Below, in pieces: positions 1 through 6,417 of a DNA stretch of 49,625 bases. Within the stretch, counting starts at the first letter, position 1; each line of letters opens with the position of its first letter. The position numbers and the translations under genes were made by a program. Source of the stretch: DATIYW01 sp035517415 (GTDB taxonomy: Bacteria > Acidobacteriota > Thermoanaerobaculia > Thermoanaerobaculales > Thermoanaerobaculaceae). A model generated the notes under the pieces. It saw only the letters and a list, made by a program, of their open reading frames with translations. It was not told where the DNA came from and searched no databases. Location: NCBI GenBank assembly GCA_035517415.1, contig DATIYW010000263.1, positions 1 to 49,625 of the forward strand, in the 5' to 3' direction.

Positions 1-19
1 GCGGCGATCGCGGGAGCCT

Positions 20-42
20 CCGCGCGCGGCGCCGGCGCGCGG
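20..42 (-). terminator. GC hairpin after the acetyltransferase gene
   Basis: An 8-bp perfect stem (20-27 with 35-42, CCGCGCGC/GCGCGCGG) lies 5 nt beyond the stop codon of the leftward acetyltransferase gene. It is placed where the aminomutase operon should end. No T-run follows on the minus strand, so it may stabilise the 3' end or assist factor-dependent termination rather than act as a classical intrinsic terminator. GC-rich DNA makes chance stems common. Confidence 0.35.
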
Positions 43-46
43 GGCG

Positions 47-532
47 CTACTGCAGCGGCGGCAGCACGCGGAGGAAGATCGCCTTGCCGTCGCCCGGGGC
101 GTAGAAGTCCTCGAGCTCGGCGGCGATCTGGTAGCCGCAGCGCAGGTAGAACGAGCGGGTGGGCTTGTACTGCGCCCGGGTCGAGGTCTCGAGGTAGACC
201 CGCGTCCGCCCCTCGCGCACGATGCTCGCCTCCGCCGCCTCGAGCAGCGCGCTGCCGAGGCCCTTGCCCTGGCTGCCCGGGTGCACGGCGATCCAGTAGA
301 GGTCGGCCGACGCGACGGTGCCCGGGATCGGCCCCCAGCACGCGTAGCCCTTCACCTCGCCGCCGTCCTCGAGCACGAGGAAGCGGTAGTGGCTCCGCTC
401 GCCGTTGGCCAGGCGGTCGTCCACCAGCTCGAGCGCGACCTCGATCTCGGCGACGTTGAAGAACCCGGTCGCGCGCAGCATCGCCTCGAGCGGGGCGCGA
501 TCCTCACGCCGCAGATCGGTACGGATCTCCAT
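47..532 (-). CDS. GNAT family N-acetyltransferase
   Basis: A 161-residue protein with the GNAT fold, which transfers an acetyl group from acetyl-CoA to an amine. The acetyl-CoA loop is visible as QGKGLGSALLEAAE (about residues 88-101, the Q/R-x-x-G-x-G/A signature), preceded by the strand DLYWIAVHPG and followed by VYLETS and SFYLRCGY. The length is that of a single GNAT domain. It is shorter than the roughly 270-residue beta-lysine acetyltransferases (AblB), so it is not an obvious AblB. The ATG has a GGAGG site about 6 nt upstream. It is the last gene of a four-gene leftward operon behind a lysine 2,3-aminomutase-type enzyme and two ATP-grasp ligases, so its acceptor may be the product of those enzymes. 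That role is inference; the family is certain. Confidence 0.9.
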   Translation of the reverse strand: MEIRTDLRREDRAPLEAMLRATGFFNVAEIEVALELVDDRLANGERSHYRFLVLEDGGEVKGYACWGPIPGTVASADLYWIAVHPGSQGKGLGSALLEAAEASIVREGRTRVYLETSTRAQYKPTRSFYLRCGYQIAAELEDFYAPGDGKAIFLRVLPPLQ

Positions 533-588
533 GCCGGCCTCCGAGAGAGGGATTCACTGCTCCTGAGCTTAGCAGGTCGCGGCCTGGT

Positions 589-1581
589 TCAGACCTGCGC
601 GGCCACGCGGTGGCGCCGCCGCGCCGCGGCGAGCAGGCGCTCGACCACCCGCGCCGGCGAGAGCCCGGCGTGACGGGCCGCCGCCATGAACCCGGCGTCG
701 GCGGCGAGGCACGGGTTGGTGTTGACCTCGAGGATCGCCGGGTCGCCCGCCTCGTCGAGGCGCAGGTCGACGCGGGCGTAGCCGGAGAGGTCGCATACCG
801 CCCACGCCTCGAGCGCGAGAGCGCGGATGCGCTCGAGCAGGGCGGCGTCGTCGCCGTCCGGGAAGCGGCGCACGGTGTGGGTGTCGGCGAACGAGCCGGT
901 CTCCCACTTCGCCTCGTAGCCGACCAGCGCCGGGACGCCGGGCGGGAAGTCGACGAACGCGATCTCCGCCACCGGCAGCGCGGCGGTGCTCTCCCCCTCC
1001 TCCAGCAGCGAGACGTTGAACTCGCGGCCGGGGAGGAAGTGCTCGACCAGGAGCGGCTGGCCGGGGAAGCGGGCGGCGAGCGCCCGACCGCGCGAGAGCG
1101 CCTTCTCGCGCGTCGCGCACACCGGCTCGCCCTCGAGTCCGACCGAGGCGTCCTCCCACGCCGGCTTGAGGATCCACGGCGGCGCGACGCGGTCGAGGAC
1201 CTCGGGGTCGGCGGGGTCGAGCCGCCCACCCCCCGCGACCGGCATGCCGCTGGCGGCGAGCAGCGCGCGGGTGGCGAGCTTGTCGGTGGTCAGCCACAGC
1301 GCACCGGCCGAGGAGCCGGTGAACGGGACGCCGAGCAGCTCGAGCACCGCGGTCGCGGCGGCGTGGAAGTGGGGCCGCCCGGGAGGCGCCTCGAGCAGGT
1401 TGCACACCAGCGCGCCGCGAAGCCCGGCGGCGTGCTCCCAAACCCGGCCGTCCTCGACCGCGACCACGTCGTAGGCCATGCCCAGCTCGCCGAGCCCCTG
1501 CTCGAACAGGCGGGCCTGCTCGAGCACGTCGGCGGTCGACGGGTCGGCGTCGGCCGCGACCGCGCTGTGGGCGATCACCAC
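589..1581 (-). CDS. ATP-grasp ligase, D-alanine-D-alanine ligase-like (second copy)
   Basis: About 330 residues with an ATP-grasp architecture: an N-terminal Rossmann-like part, a central lid carrying ILKPAWEDAS (phosphate-binding Lys), LLVEHF with a following GREFNVS, and the C-terminal metal site ending in ILEVNTNP. ATP-grasp enzymes join a carboxylate to an amine through an acyl phosphate. The segment that forms the HG-x-GEDG region in true Ddl reads NLLEAPPGR here, so the acceptor or donor is probably not D-alanine. The gene lies downstream of a second ATP-grasp gene, separated by about 65 bp that include a heptamer array. The start is the first of two adjacent GTG codons (1581 or 1578); an open frame continues upstream through the repeat but lacks homology there. 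The substrate is unknown. Confidence 0.85.
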   Translation of the reverse strand: MVIAHSAVAADADPSTADVLEQARLFEQGLGELGMAYDVVAVEDGRVWEHAAGLRGALVCNLLEAPPGRPHFHAAATAVLELLGVPFTGSSAGALWLTTDKLATRALLAASGMPVAGGGRLDPADPEVLDRVAPPWILKPAWEDASVGLEGEPVCATREKALSRGRALAARFPGQPLLVEHFLPGREFNVSLLEEGESTAALPVAEIAFVDFPPGVPALVGYEAKWETGSFADTHTVRRFPDGDDAALLERIRALALEAWAVCDLSGYARVDLRLDEAGDPAILEVNTNPCLAADAGFMAAARHAGLSPARVVERLLAAARRRHRVAAQV

Positions 1582-1613
1582 GCGCTCCGGCGTGCCTCGA
1601 TGCGAGGCCGTCC

Positions 1614-1646
1614 CGGACCCCGGACCCCGGACCCCGGACCCCGGTC
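1614..1646. repeat. (CGGACCC)4 tandem heptamer array
   Basis: Four perfect consecutive copies of CGGACCC (1614-1641), then a partial unit CGGTC. Read on the minus strand the unit is GGGTCCG, so the array is (GGGGTCC)n in the direction of the ligase operon. It ends exactly at the stop codon of the upstream ATP-grasp gene. The same heptamer occurs at 5444-5513 and 5572-5604. Runs of four Gs separated by three bases can form G-quadruplexes on the G-rich strand. Confidence 0.9.
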
Positions 1647-2633
1647 TCACACGCCGTACCTGGCGCGGGCGGAGTCGACGATCGCGCCGATCAGCTCGGG
1701 GTACGACATCCCGGCCAGCCGTGCCATGATCGGCAGGTCGGAGCGCACCAGGTTGATCCCGGGCAGCGGGTTGACCTCGAGGAAGTGCGGCACCCCGGCG
1801 GCGTCGCAGCGCACGTCGACGCGCGCCGCGTCGCGGCAGCCGAGGGCGTGGAAGACGCCGAGCGCGAGCGCGCGCGAGCACTCCGCGAAGCTCTCGCCCG
1901 AGATCAGCCGGTAGCTGACGCGCTCCAGGTACTCGTCCTTGTTGAGCGCGGTGTAGGCGGTGACCTCCGCCTTGCCGGTGAAGGCCACCTCCATCACGCC
2001 GACGACGCGGGCGCCGGCGCCGTGGCCGACGATGCCGACGGTCGCCTCGCGCCCGGGCAGGAACGTCTCGACCAGCACCGGCTGGCCGAACCGCGCCAGC
2101 ATCTCGGCGCAGACGGCGGGCAGCTCGCTGCGGTCGCGGACGAGCGAGCGCCCGGTGACGCCCTTCGAGCTGCCCTCCGCCACCGGCTTGGCGAACAGCG
2201 GCGCCGGGAGCTCGACCGCGCGCGCCTCCGCCTCCGACGCGACGACCGCGAACGGCGCGGTCGCGATCCCGTGGTCGCGCACGATCCGCTTGGCGACCGC
2301 CTTGTCGAGCGTGACCGCGCAGGTGAGCGGGTCGGCGAACGTGTAGGGCTGGTCGAACAGCTCGCACAGCGCCGGCGCCTGCGCCTCGCGCGATCGGCCC
2401 CACACGCCCTCGGCGAAGTTGAGCACCAGGTCCCAGCGCTCGCCGGCGACCAGGCGCCGCGCCAGCTCGCGGGCGCGGCCGACCCGCTCGCTGCGGTGGC
2501 CGAGCTCGGCGAGCGCCCCCTCGATCCCGGCGACGGTGTCCTCGCTGTCGAACTCCATCACCGCCTCGGGCGAGAAGCCGGCGCGGAGATAGTCGTCCTT
2601 CAGGTCGTAGACGAGACCGATGCGGAGCGCCAT
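1647..2633 (-). CDS. ATP-grasp ligase, D-alanine-D-alanine ligase-like (first copy)
   Basis: A 328-residue ATP-grasp protein. Visible elements are an N-terminal strand RIGLVYDLKDD, the adenine-side segment LDKAVAKRIVRDHGI (about 108-122), the glycine-rich lid KPVAEGSSKGV (about 148-158, as KP-x3-GSS-x-G in Ddl), VLVETFLPGREATVGI, and the Mg-binding end FLEVNPLPGI. The Ddl motif HG-x2-GEDG is replaced by NFAEGVWGRSREAQ, arguing against a plain D-Ala-D-Ala ligase. It shares the fold but little sequence with the next ligase, so the two probably use different substrates in sequence. The start is an ATG 13 bp after the aminomutase stop codon, with no good Shine-Dalgarno site, suggesting translational coupling. 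The molecule it makes is not known to me. Confidence 0.87.
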   Translation of the reverse strand: MALRIGLVYDLKDDYLRAGFSPEAVMEFDSEDTVAGIEGALAELGHRSERVGRARELARRLVAGERWDLVLNFAEGVWGRSREAQAPALCELFDQPYTFADPLTCAVTLDKAVAKRIVRDHGIATAPFAVVASEAEARAVELPAPLFAKPVAEGSSKGVTGRSLVRDRSELPAVCAEMLARFGQPVLVETFLPGREATVGIVGHGAGARVVGVMEVAFTGKAEVTAYTALNKDEYLERVSYRLISGESFAECSRALALGVFHALGCRDAARVDVRCDAAGVPHFLEVNPLPGINLVRSDLPIMARLAGMSYPELIGAIVDSARARYGV

Positions 2634-2646
2634 GCGGGGGGCCGCG

Positions 2647-3801
2647 CTATGCCGGGTCGACGTAGCTGTAGCTGCTTCCCGCCCAGTTCTTCAGGATCGC
2701 CGTCCCATTCTCGTACGAGACGATCGTCTCGCGCTGGATCGGCACCTTGCCGCCGCCGCCCGGGGCGTCGATCACGTAAGTCGGCACGGCGTAGCCGGTG
2801 GTGTGGCCGCGCAGCCCCTCCATCAGCTCCATCCCCTTCTCCACCGAGGTGCGGAGGTGGCCGGTGCCGACCACCGGGTCGCACTGGTAGAGGTAGTACG
2901 GGCGGACGCGGACGCGCAGCAGCGCGTGGAAGAGGTCCTTCAGAACCTGGACGTCGTCGTTGACGCCCTTCAAGAGGACGGTCTGGGCGCCGAGCGGGAT
3001 GCCGCCGTCGGCGAGCAGGTCGCATGCCTCGGCGACCTCGGGCGTGATCTCGCGCGCGTGGCAGAAGTGGAGCGAGAGCCAGACGCGGTGCTTGCGCAGC
3101 ACCGCAACCAGCTCCGGTGTGATGCGCTGCGGCAGGAAGCCGGGGACGCGCGAGCCGATGCGGAGGAACTCGATGTGGGGGATCGCGCTCAGCCGGCCGA
3201 GCAGGTCGTCGAGGCGGTCCTCCGACATCAGCAGCGGGTCGCCGCCGGAGAGCAGCACGTCGCGCACCTCGGTGTGCTCGGCCAGGTACTCGACGATACG
3301 GTCGAGGCGGCGGGGCAGCGGGTCGAGCTCGCCCTGGCTGACCAGGCGCGAGCGCGTGCAGTAGCGGCAGTACGCGGCGCAGGTGTCGAGCGCCAGGAGC
3401 AGGACGCGGTCGGGGTAGCGGTGGACGAGGCCCTCGACCACGCTGTCGTGATCCTCGCCGCACGGGTCGGTCATGTCGCCCGGACCGACCATCAGCTCCT
3501 CCTCGCGCGGCACCACCTGCAGCCGGATCGGGTCGAACGGGTCGTTCGGGTCGATCAGCTCGGCGAAGTGCGGGGTGACCGCGACCGCGAACTTCTCCTG
3601 CGAGAGGGCGAGCCCGCGGCGCTCCGCCGGGGAGAGCCGGAGCAGCTTCTCGAAGTGCTCCGGCTTGATCAGACGACGGCGCATCTGCCAGCGCCAGTCG
3701 TGCCAGCGCGCGGGGTCGTAAGACTCGCCGAAGATCCGGCAAATCTCGTCGCGCCGCGCGCCACCTATGAGAGGTTCGGCAGGAACGGTGTTTTCTTTCA
3801 T
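2647..3801 (-). CDS. kamA: lysine 2,3-aminomutase-type radical SAM enzyme
   Basis: A 384-residue radical SAM and PLP enzyme of the KamA family, which moves the alpha-amino group of lysine to the beta carbon. The iron-sulfur motif is C141-x3-C145-x2-C148 (TCAAYCRYCTR). The PLP lysine is K352 in DAPGGGGK. Residues aligned with the lysine-binding Asp293 and Asp330 of the Clostridium subterminale enzyme are D308 and D345; their separation of 37 residues is identical, and the carboxylate-binding Arg two residues after the third cluster cysteine is present (R150). Glutamate 2,3-aminomutases differ at the Asp pair, so L-lysine is the best substrate guess. The protein ends soon after the PLP domain and lacks the C-terminal cysteine cluster that binds zinc in the clostridial enzyme. 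The ATG has GGAGG and AGGAG sites upstream. It heads the operon with two ATP-grasp ligases and a GNAT. Confidence 0.93.
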   Translation of the reverse strand: MKENTVPAEPLIGGARRDEICRIFGESYDPARWHDWRWQMRRRLIKPEHFEKLLRLSPAERRGLALSQEKFAVAVTPHFAELIDPNDPFDPIRLQVVPREEELMVGPGDMTDPCGEDHDSVVEGLVHRYPDRVLLLALDTCAAYCRYCTRSRLVSQGELDPLPRRLDRIVEYLAEHTEVRDVLLSGGDPLLMSEDRLDDLLGRLSAIPHIEFLRIGSRVPGFLPQRITPELVAVLRKHRVWLSLHFCHAREITPEVAEACDLLADGGIPLGAQTVLLKGVNDDVQVLKDLFHALLRVRVRPYYLYQCDPVVGTGHLRTSVEKGMELMEGLRGHTTGYAVPTYVIDAPGGGGKVPIQRETIVSYENGTAILKNWAGSSYSYVDPA

Positions 3802-3810
3802 GGTCTCCTA

Positions 3811-3826
3811 CCTCCGTGACGGGAGG
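3811..3826 (-). promoter_or_regulatory. hairpin sequestering the kamA ribosome-binding site
   Basis: On the minus strand CCTCC (3826-3822), a 6-nt loop and GGAGG (3815-3811) form a 5-bp stem. The GGAGG arm is the distal Shine-Dalgarno sequence of kamA, 9 nt before its ATG. A second weaker site, AGGAG, lies closer to the start. Together with the upstream TACCTCC segment this offers two mutually exclusive pairings for the same ribosome site. Confidence 0.5.
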
Positions 3827-3956
3827 ATTCGGGATCGACTGTCGTGAGGCAGAGCAGAAGGGGACGCAGACTCTCTATAGCTCGCTGCTCTATGGGCCAT
3901 CCGGAGCCGGCCCGGCGGGAGCGCCCCAAGGGCGGCGGGAGCATCGCTCGCGTCCC

Positions 3957-4145
3957 TTAGGTTGTGGCCCCGCCCGAGCTGCATCGCGGGCCGCGGCGGT
4001 CGGCACCGGACCCGGCGGTGTGCTCTCTGGAGGAGGTAAAAGCAGCGGCGGCCGCGATGGGGGATACTTCACCCGCGGCCGCGAAGAACTCTCTCGCGAG
4101 GCTGGTACTACTTGGAGGCTGGTCGGACGAGACGTCAGTGTCCAT
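3957..4145 (-). CDS. possible 62-residue upstream ORF in the kamA leader
   Basis: An ATG at 4145 opens 62 codons ending at TAA (3957-3959). The predicted transcription start (about 4148) lies only 3 nt upstream, so translation would be almost leaderless, as predicted for other genes in this window. The product is rich in Ser, Ala and acidic residues, begins MDTDVSSDQPP, has one cysteine, no signal peptide and no recognised domain. Its third codon positions are less GC-biased than those of neighbouring genes, which argues against ordinary coding or for recent origin. The stop codon falls at the edge of the large branched stem. There are no lysine codons, so classical lysine attenuation is not supported. 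An opposite-strand frame (GTG 4019 to 4161) is equally open. It could be noncoding leader. Confidence 0.25.
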   Translation of the reverse strand: MDTDVSSDQPPSSTSLAREFFAAAGEVSPIAAAAAFTSSREHTAGSGADRRGPRCSSGGATT

Positions 4146-4154
4146 GTCGCTTAA

Positions 4155-4182
4155 AAGATAAGGCACAAATCATGGATGTCAA
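4155..4182 (-). promoter_or_regulatory. sigma70-type promoter of the kamA operon
   Basis: On the minus strand a perfect -35 TTGACA (4182-4177), a 16-bp spacer and -10 TATCTT (4160-4155) are read towards kamA; the start would be near 4148. It stands out in DNA that is otherwise almost free of A/T-rich hexamers. It lies just beyond the stop codon of the upstream permease gene, so the operon has its own promoter. Confidence 0.65.
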
Positions 4183-4210
4183 GGGGGCGCCAGCGCGCGC
4201 CGCGCGGACC

Positions 4211-5425
4211 TCAGGCGGCGCGGAGCCAGAGCCAGCCGGCGGCCACGGCGAGCGTCGCGAGCGTGACCGGGACGCCGATGCGCGCGTGGGTGCGCCACGA
4301 GACCATGACACCGAGCGCTCCAGCCTGCTCGATCACGATCACGTTCGCGATGCTGCCGACGACGAGGAGGTTCCCAGCCAGCGTCGAGGCGAGCGCGAGC
4401 ACCGGCCCCGCCAAGGGGTGCGTCGCCTGCGGCAGCAGCAGCATCACCGCCGGCACGTTCGACACCAGGTTCGAGAGCACGACCGTGACCGGGAACAGCC
4501 AGGCGGGCCGCGCCAGGTCGACGCCCGCCGCGGCGAGACCGCGCTCGGCGGCGGCGAGCGCGCCCGAGCCGGCGAGCGCGGAGTTGACCACGAACAGCCC
4601 GACGAACAGCACCAGCAGGTGCCAGTCGACGAGCGCGAGGATGCGGCGCGACGCCATCCTCCGGCTCGTCAGCAGCACCGCCGCCGCCGCCAGGGCCAGC
4701 ACCTCGCGCGGCACCGGCGTGAAGAGGAACCCGGCGAGGAGCAGCGCGAGCACGAGGAAGCCCTTCTCGGTCTGCCAGCGGTCGAGCCCCGGCTCCTCGA
4801 TCGCGGGGACCGGCGTGTGCCCGCCCCACGCGCCGCGCGCCGCGAGGCAGATCACCGCCCACACCACGGCGAGGCCGACCCCCGCGGGCACCAGCGCGTC
4901 GAGCAGGTAGCGCGCGAAGTCGAGGTGGAGCGACTGGCCGATCAGCATGTTCTGCGGGTTGCCGATCAGCGTCGCCGCCGAGCCGACGTTGGCGGCGCAG
5001 GCGAGCCCGAGCAGGAACGGCACCGGGTCGAGGCCGCGCCGCGCGCACCCCTCGACCAGCAGCGGCGCGACGGCGAGGCAGACGATGTCGTTGGCGAGCA
5101 GCGCCGAGAGCACGCCGACGGTGGCCACCAGCAGCGCGAGCAGCCGCGGCGGCGACACCTGCGCCGCCGCCAGCCGCCGCGTCAGGGCGCCGTAGAACCC
5201 GCCGAGGCGGAACTGCGCCGACACCACCATCAGCCCGAACAGCAGCGCGATCGTCGGCACGTCCACCGCGTTCCAGGCCGCGGCGGGCTGGATCCGCTCC
5301 GACGCCACCAGCACCAGCGCGCCGAGCAGCGCGACGCCGGTGCGGTCGAGCGCGAGGCCGGGGATCCGCCCCAGCACCATGCCGAGGTAGACCCCGACGA
5401 AGACCACGACGACCAGGGTGTCCAC
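4211..5425 (-). CDS. ArsB/NhaD-SLC13 superfamily anion or cation permease
   Basis: A 404-residue integral membrane protein with about ten to twelve hydrophobic segments and the arrangement of the ArsB/NhaD/CitM ion-transporter superfamily. Diagnostic stretches are ANVGSAATLIGNPQNMLIG (about 145-163) and the related second-half loop LSNLVSNVPAVMLLLP (about 312-327). These are the paired re-entrant signatures of two inverted repeats. Family members carry arsenite, sodium/proton, citrate or sulfate; nothing here fixes the substrate, and the arsenic genes lie 8 kb away and have their own pump. The start is GTG. It precedes the kamA operon on the same strand but that operon has its own promoter. 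The 5' side is occupied by G-rich heptamer repeats. Confidence 0.85.
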   Translation of the reverse strand: MDTLVVVVFVGVYLGMVLGRIPGLALDRTGVALLGALVLVASERIQPAAAWNAVDVPTIALLFGLMVVSAQFRLGGFYGALTRRLAAAQVSPPRLLALLVATVGVLSALLANDIVCLAVAPLLVEGCARRGLDPVPFLLGLACAANVGSAATLIGNPQNMLIGQSLHLDFARYLLDALVPAGVGLAVVWAVICLAARGAWGGHTPVPAIEEPGLDRWQTEKGFLVLALLLAGFLFTPVPREVLALAAAAVLLTSRRMASRRILALVDWHLLVLFVGLFVVNSALAGSGALAAAERGLAAAGVDLARPAWLFPVTVVLSNLVSNVPAVMLLLPQATHPLAGPVLALASTLAGNLLVVGSIANVIVIEQAGALGVMVSWRTHARIGVPVTLATLAVAAGWLWLRAA

Positions 5426-5443
5426 CGGGGAACGTTAGCACCA

Positions 5444-5513
5444 GGGGTCCGGGGTGCGGGGTCCGGGGTCCGAGGTCCGGGGTCCGGGGTCCGGGGTCCG
5501 GGGTCCGGGCTCC
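5444..5513. repeat. (GGGGTCC)10 tandem heptamer array
   Basis: Ten contiguous 7-bp units; seven are exactly GGGGTCC and three differ by one base (451, 472 and 507 registers). It lies in the divergent gap between the permease and the pseudouridine synthase. The plus strand satisfies the G-quadruplex pattern several times over (G4 tracts with 3-nt loops). It is in inverse orientation to the array at 5572-5604. Confidence 0.93.
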
Positions 5514-5571
5514 GACGAGGAAAGTCGGGGGCTTCCGGTCAAGTTCCAAGGAGGCGAAGGTCGGTGTGGTT

Positions 5572-5604
5572 CGGACCCCGGACCCCGGTCCCCGGATCCC
5601 GGTC
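5572..5604. repeat. degenerate (CGGACCC) array, inverted relative to 5444-5513
   Basis: Five units reading CGGACCC, CGGACCC, CGGTCCC, CGGATCC and partial CGGTC. Opposite orientation to the neighbouring ten-unit array with 58 bp between them, so a transcript across both could fold into a long, register-flexible hairpin. It ends 19 nt before the start of the pseudouridine synthase gene. Confidence 0.88.
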
Positions 5605-5623
5605 TTCATGGCATGCTGCACGG

Positions 5624-6358
5624 GTGGAGCAGGCCGGCGTCATCTACGCCGACGAGCGCTTCGTCGCGATCGACAAGCCGCCGGGCGTGAGCCTGGCGAC
5701 GCGGCGCGCCCAGCCGCAGGCGGCGGTGGAGCGGCTGCTCGCCGCGCTGCCCGCGGCGGTGCGGGACCCGCTCGGCCTCGCCGCCGACTCGCTCCTCCTC
5801 GTGCACCGGCTCGACGTCGGCACCTCGGGCCTCGTGCTCCTCGCCCGCGACGAGGAGGCGCACCGCGACCTCGCCCGCGTCTTCGCCTCCCGCGCGGCGC
5901 ACCGCACCTACCTCGCGCTCGTGTGGGGGCACCCGCGGCCGGCGGCGGGCCGCTACGAGCTCCCGCTCGCGCCCGACCGCCGCGACCGCCGGCGCATGGT
6001 CGTCGCCGCGGAGGGCCGCGCCGCGATCACCGACTACACCACGCTCGCGCGACCGCCGCACGTCGCGCTGCTGCGACTCGAGCCCGCCACCGGGCGCACG
6101 CACCAGCTCCGCGTCCACCTCGCCCACGCCGGGCACCCGGTGGTCGGCGACGACCTCTACGGCGGGCCGCGGCACCGTGGCGTGCGCGACGCCGCCCTGC
6201 GCGCCGCGCTCTCGCCGCCGCACACGCTGCTCCACGCCTGGCGCCTGCACCTGCCGCCGACCGCTTCCACCTCCGAGCGCATCCTCGTCGCGCCGCTGCC
6301 GCCGCGGCTGCGGGCAGCACTCGACGCTCTCGGCGTCGCCCCACCCGACGCGGGGTGA
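5624..6358 (+). CDS. RluA-family rRNA/tRNA pseudouridine synthase
   Basis: A 244-residue RluA-type pseudouridine synthase, which isomerises uridine in structured RNA. The catalytic signature HRLDVGTSGLVLLAR (Asp in RLD) sits near residues 63-77, IYADERFVAIDKPPG is the N-terminal strand pair, and GRTHQLRVHLAHAGHPVVGD is the second conserved block. There is no S4 domain, and the length is that of a catalytic domain only, as in RluA or TruC. The chosen start is GTG at 5624, because no ATG is in frame just upstream and the conserved domain begins a few residues later; no clear Shine-Dalgarno site is visible. The target uridine cannot be read from sequence. Upstream lie inverted heptamer arrays that may be in its 5' region. 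Confidence 0.9.
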   Translation: MEQAGVIYADERFVAIDKPPGVSLATRRAQPQAAVERLLAALPAAVRDPLGLAADSLLLVHRLDVGTSGLVLLARDEEAHRDLARVFASRAAHRTYLALVWGHPRPAAGRYELPLAPDRRDRRRMVVAAEGRAAITDYTTLARPPHVALLRLEPATGRTHQLRVHLAHAGHPVVGDDLYGGPRHRGVRDAALRAALSPPHTLLHAWRLHLPPTASTSERILVAPLPPRLRAALDALGVAPPDAG

Positions 6359-6417
6359 CGGCCTCCCAGCCCATCGCGCGCTTCGGCGCTAGAATCCCGG
6401 CGACGGAGGAACCCACC

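Larger units (their letters stand above)
3802..4148 (-). promoter_or_regulatory. long structured leader of the kamA operon
   Basis: From the promoter at 4155-4182 the transcript would run about 347 nt before the kamA ATG. By eye it contains an outer stem 3859-3867 with 3950-3958 (GGGACGC/GCGTCCC plus flanking pairs) enclosing TGCTC/GAGCA, GGGCC/GGCCC and CGCCC/GGGCG helices, giving a branched element of about 100 nt. A second hairpin is 4048-4056 with 4074-4082, and a third covers the Shine-Dalgarno site (3811-3826). An upstream segment TACCTCC (minus strand, near 4032-4038) is complementary to GGAGGTA of the kamA ribosome site. I do not recognise a known riboswitch; lysine-riboswitch core motifs are absent. 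The stretch is less GC-rich than its neighbours. A regulatory role is inference. Confidence 0.5.

Noticed and set aside
3859..3958. GGGACGCAGAC on the plus strand recalls the GGGACGCAAAG segment of c-di-GMP-I riboswitches.
   Set aside because: The receptor half and the CCGGCC-type tetraloop contacts are missing and the orientation is away from kamA.
4048..4082. Duplicate GCGGCCGC octamers as possible recombination or attachment sites.
   Set aside because: They are best explained as the two arms of one hairpin in GC-rich DNA; no integrase is present.
3802..4148. Lysine riboswitch upstream of a lysine-using enzyme.
   Set aside because: The core AGAGG-x-GC and GGAGAGCU-type motifs and the five-way junction are not present on either strand.
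5515..5545. GAGGAAAGTCGGGGGCTTCC resembles the first conserved region of bacterial RNase P RNA.
   Set aside because: Only about 95 bp remain before the next gene, the neighbouring bases do not form the P1-P4 helices, and the resemblance comes from repeat-flanking G-rich DNA.
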